Shown here in pieces: positions 13,199 through 14,257 of a stretch of DNA of 14,257 nucleotides (its first letter is position 1; every line of letters starts with the position of its first letter). The notes beneath the pieces are model-generated. The model searched no databases, had not been told where the DNA came from, and saw only the letters and a program-made list of their open reading frames with translations. Position numbers and translations under genes: made by a program. Source of the DNA: Anaerolineae bacterium (GTDB taxonomy: Bacteria > Chloroflexota > Anaerolineae > 4572-78 > J111); the NCBI GenBank assembly GCA_020433785.1, contig JAGRCC010000435.1, positions 1-14,257 on the forward strand, in the 5' to 3' direction.

Positions 13199-13597
13199 AT
13201 GGCTGTAAAAAAATCAAAAAAACAATATTTCACGCTTGAACGACTTATCTTCATTGGCCTCCTGGTTATTGGACTGCTGCTGATCGGTTTCTTTGGCCTA
13301 CGAGCTGTCCGTTCCTACATTCGCATACAGCAGACCGGCCTCGAACCGGGCGTAACCGATGTAGAGGCTATTCGGGGCTGGATGACCATCCCCTATATTG
13401 CCCAAGCCTATCAGGTGCCGGAGTCGTTCATCTTCGAGCAGCTCGATATTCCCGCCGAGGATAATCGCCAGAAAAGCTTGAGAGAGCTCAATCAAGACCA
13501 GGCTTCGGGCAACCAAGGTACGTTGATCGAGGCGGTCAAAACGGCTGTTCGCCGCTATCAAGCCGAACACCCACCCACGCCGGGAGGTGACCCGTGA
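13199..13597 (+). CDS. Single-helix membrane protein of unknown function
   Basis: The basic N-terminus (residues 1-10) and one helix at 14-35 put the remaining 95 residues most likely outside the membrane. The segment 50-96 (P-G-V-T-D-V-E-A-I-R-G-W-M-T-I, then Y-I-A-Q-A-Y-Q-V-P-E, then L-D-I-P-A-E-D-N-R-Q-K-S-L) looks like a small conserved helical domain. I believe it recurs near such membrane proteins in Chloroflexota, but I cannot name it. The helix-turn pattern recalls a SAM-like or HTH-like fold without clear DNA-binding context. There is no good SD before the ATG; an AAGGAG lies 35 nt upstream inside the previous gene. It sits 21 bp after DUF4405 and overlaps the DedA start by 4 bp, so the three are one unit. 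Confidence 0.82.
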   Translation: MAVKKSKKQYFTLERLIFIGLLVIGLLLIGFFGLRAVRSYIRIQQTGLEPGVTDVEAIRGWMTIPYIAQAYQVPESFIFEQLDIPAEDNRQKSLRELNQDQASGNQGTLIEAVKTAVRRYQAEHPPTPGGDP

Positions 13598-14226
13598 CCG
13601 ACATCAACGTCACCGATTTTTTACTCACGGCCATTATCAACTATGGGGCTTTGGCTTTTGGTGTGGCTTTGGTTCTGGGAGCGTTGGGGGTGCCTGTACC
13701 GGGCACGCTGGCCGTTATCGCCGTTGGGGGTTTTGTGCGCCAGGGAGTCATTGATTGGCCTAGCGCGGCCGTATTTGGTTTGGCCGGGGCGGTGTTAGGC
13801 GATAGCCTGAGCTACGGCCTGGGACGGTTTGCCGGGGATTGGGTTGAACGCCGGTTCGGACAGTCGTCTGTCTGGCAGAATGCTCAAACGACTTTTAACC
13901 GGCGAGGCGGGGCCGCCATTTATTTGACCCGCTGGTTGTTAACTCCCATTGCGCTGCCGATCAATCTTATTGCCGGCGGCAGCCGCTACCCATTTTGGCG
14001 CTTTTTGATTTATGATCTTAGCGGCGAAGCGACGTGGATTGTTCTCTTTGGCGGCTTAGGGTATGCTTTTGGGAGCCAATGGGAGTTGATCAACCAATTT
14101 ATCAGTGATTTTAGTGGTCTGTTAGTAGGCATTGTTATTTTTGCCGGCGGCATCTACGGTCTGTTTCGCTACCGGCAACGTAAAGCGGCATCGGCCCGCC
14201 GGGAAGCGGTAGCGTCTCGAGGTTAA
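13594..14226 (+). CDS. DedA/SNARE-associated family membrane protein
   Basis: Integral membrane protein of the DedA family, members of which support proton-motive-force homeostasis and act in lipid-carrier (undecaprenyl phosphate) or phospholipid recycling. Visible signatures are G-V-P-V-P-G (32-37), G-D-S-L-S-Y-G-L-G-R (69-78), F-N-R-R-G-G (101-106), R-W-L-L-T-P (113-118) and the glycine-rich end helices. The length of 210 is normal. The start is GTG at 13594 with GGGAGGTGA just upstream, in GTGA overlap with the preceding stop, so translation is coupled. The last 15 residues are basic. Together with the redox genes it may serve envelope upkeep; substrate and direct link are unknown. Confidence 0.92.
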   Translation: MTDINVTDFLLTAIINYGALAFGVALVLGALGVPVPGTLAVIAVGGFVRQGVIDWPSAAVFGLAGAVLGDSLSYGLGRFAGDWVERRFGQSSVWQNAQTTFNRRGGAAIYLTRWLLTPIALPINLIAGGSRYPFWRFLIYDLSGEATWIVLFGGLGYAFGSQWELINQFISDFSGLLVGIVIFAGGIYGLFRYRQRKAASARREAVASRG

Positions 14227-14227
14227 T

Positions 14228-14257
14228 ATGGCTCGCATTCTGGTTGTTGACGACGAT
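14228..14257 (+). CDS. Start of a second response regulator (truncated by window edge)
   Basis: Only ten codons are present (M-A-R-I-L-V-V-D-D-D), the typical first strand and acidic pocket of a receiver domain. It begins one base after the DedA stop, so it is likely in the same transcript. Effector domain and partner cannot be seen. Weak AGG upstream. Confidence 0.7.
   Translation, partial: MARILVVDDD

Overview
The window looks like a chromosomal piece of a Chloroflexota bacterium (Anaerolineae/Caldilineae-like). This is inferred from protein style: a LysM-bearing secreted solute-binding protein without a lipobox, proline/threonine-rich anchored proteins, double DUF4405 membrane proteins and a Haem_bd mono-heme protein. 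No rRNA or marker gene is present to prove it. Coding sequence is moderately GC-rich and the spacers are AT-rich.

Left part (1-4328, all minus strand): a truncated Fe(III)-type ABC permease (1-865) with its own promoter; a LysM plus iron-type substrate-binding protein (1037-2290); a symmetric 18-bp terminator (2528-2578); a three-His-box membrane fatty acid desaturase starting at TTG (2638-3705); a terminator at 3860-3881; and a small very acidic protein (4047-4328).

Right part (4741-14257, all plus strand): an OmpR-family response regulator and its histidine kinase (ATGA overlap), then a tight five-gene run at 7026-10487: two tandem anchored coiled-coil proteins (the second ending in a His/Asp-rich tail), an ApbE-type FMN transferase, an anchored proline-rich protein and a ferric-reductase-like b-heme membrane protein. 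After a repeat-rich gap come a secreted Met/Gly/Gln-repeat protein, a CxxCH Haem_bd protein, a duplicated DUF4405 di-heme-type membrane protein, a one-helix protein of unknown function and a DedA-family protein. The window ends in the first ten codons of another response regulator.

The genes fit one theme: an envelope redox/metal module (flavin transferase, b-type heme membrane proteins, c-type heme, metal-binding His/Asp and Met/Cys-His proteins) controlled by the two-component system, next to Fe(III) uptake genes. The best regulatory evidence is a 54-bp module present upstream of the regulator gene (4644-4697) and of the coiled-coil/ApbE operon (6880-6933). In both copies it has 11-bp-spaced TCA-type direct repeats and the same distance to a TATACT/TAAACT -10 hexamer. 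A related 11-bp repeat lies at 10576-10597, ahead of the Met-rich protein gene. The missing pieces are notable: no flavinylation-target protein and no NAD(P)H/FAD reductase domain are visible, so the electron donor and acceptor are unknown.
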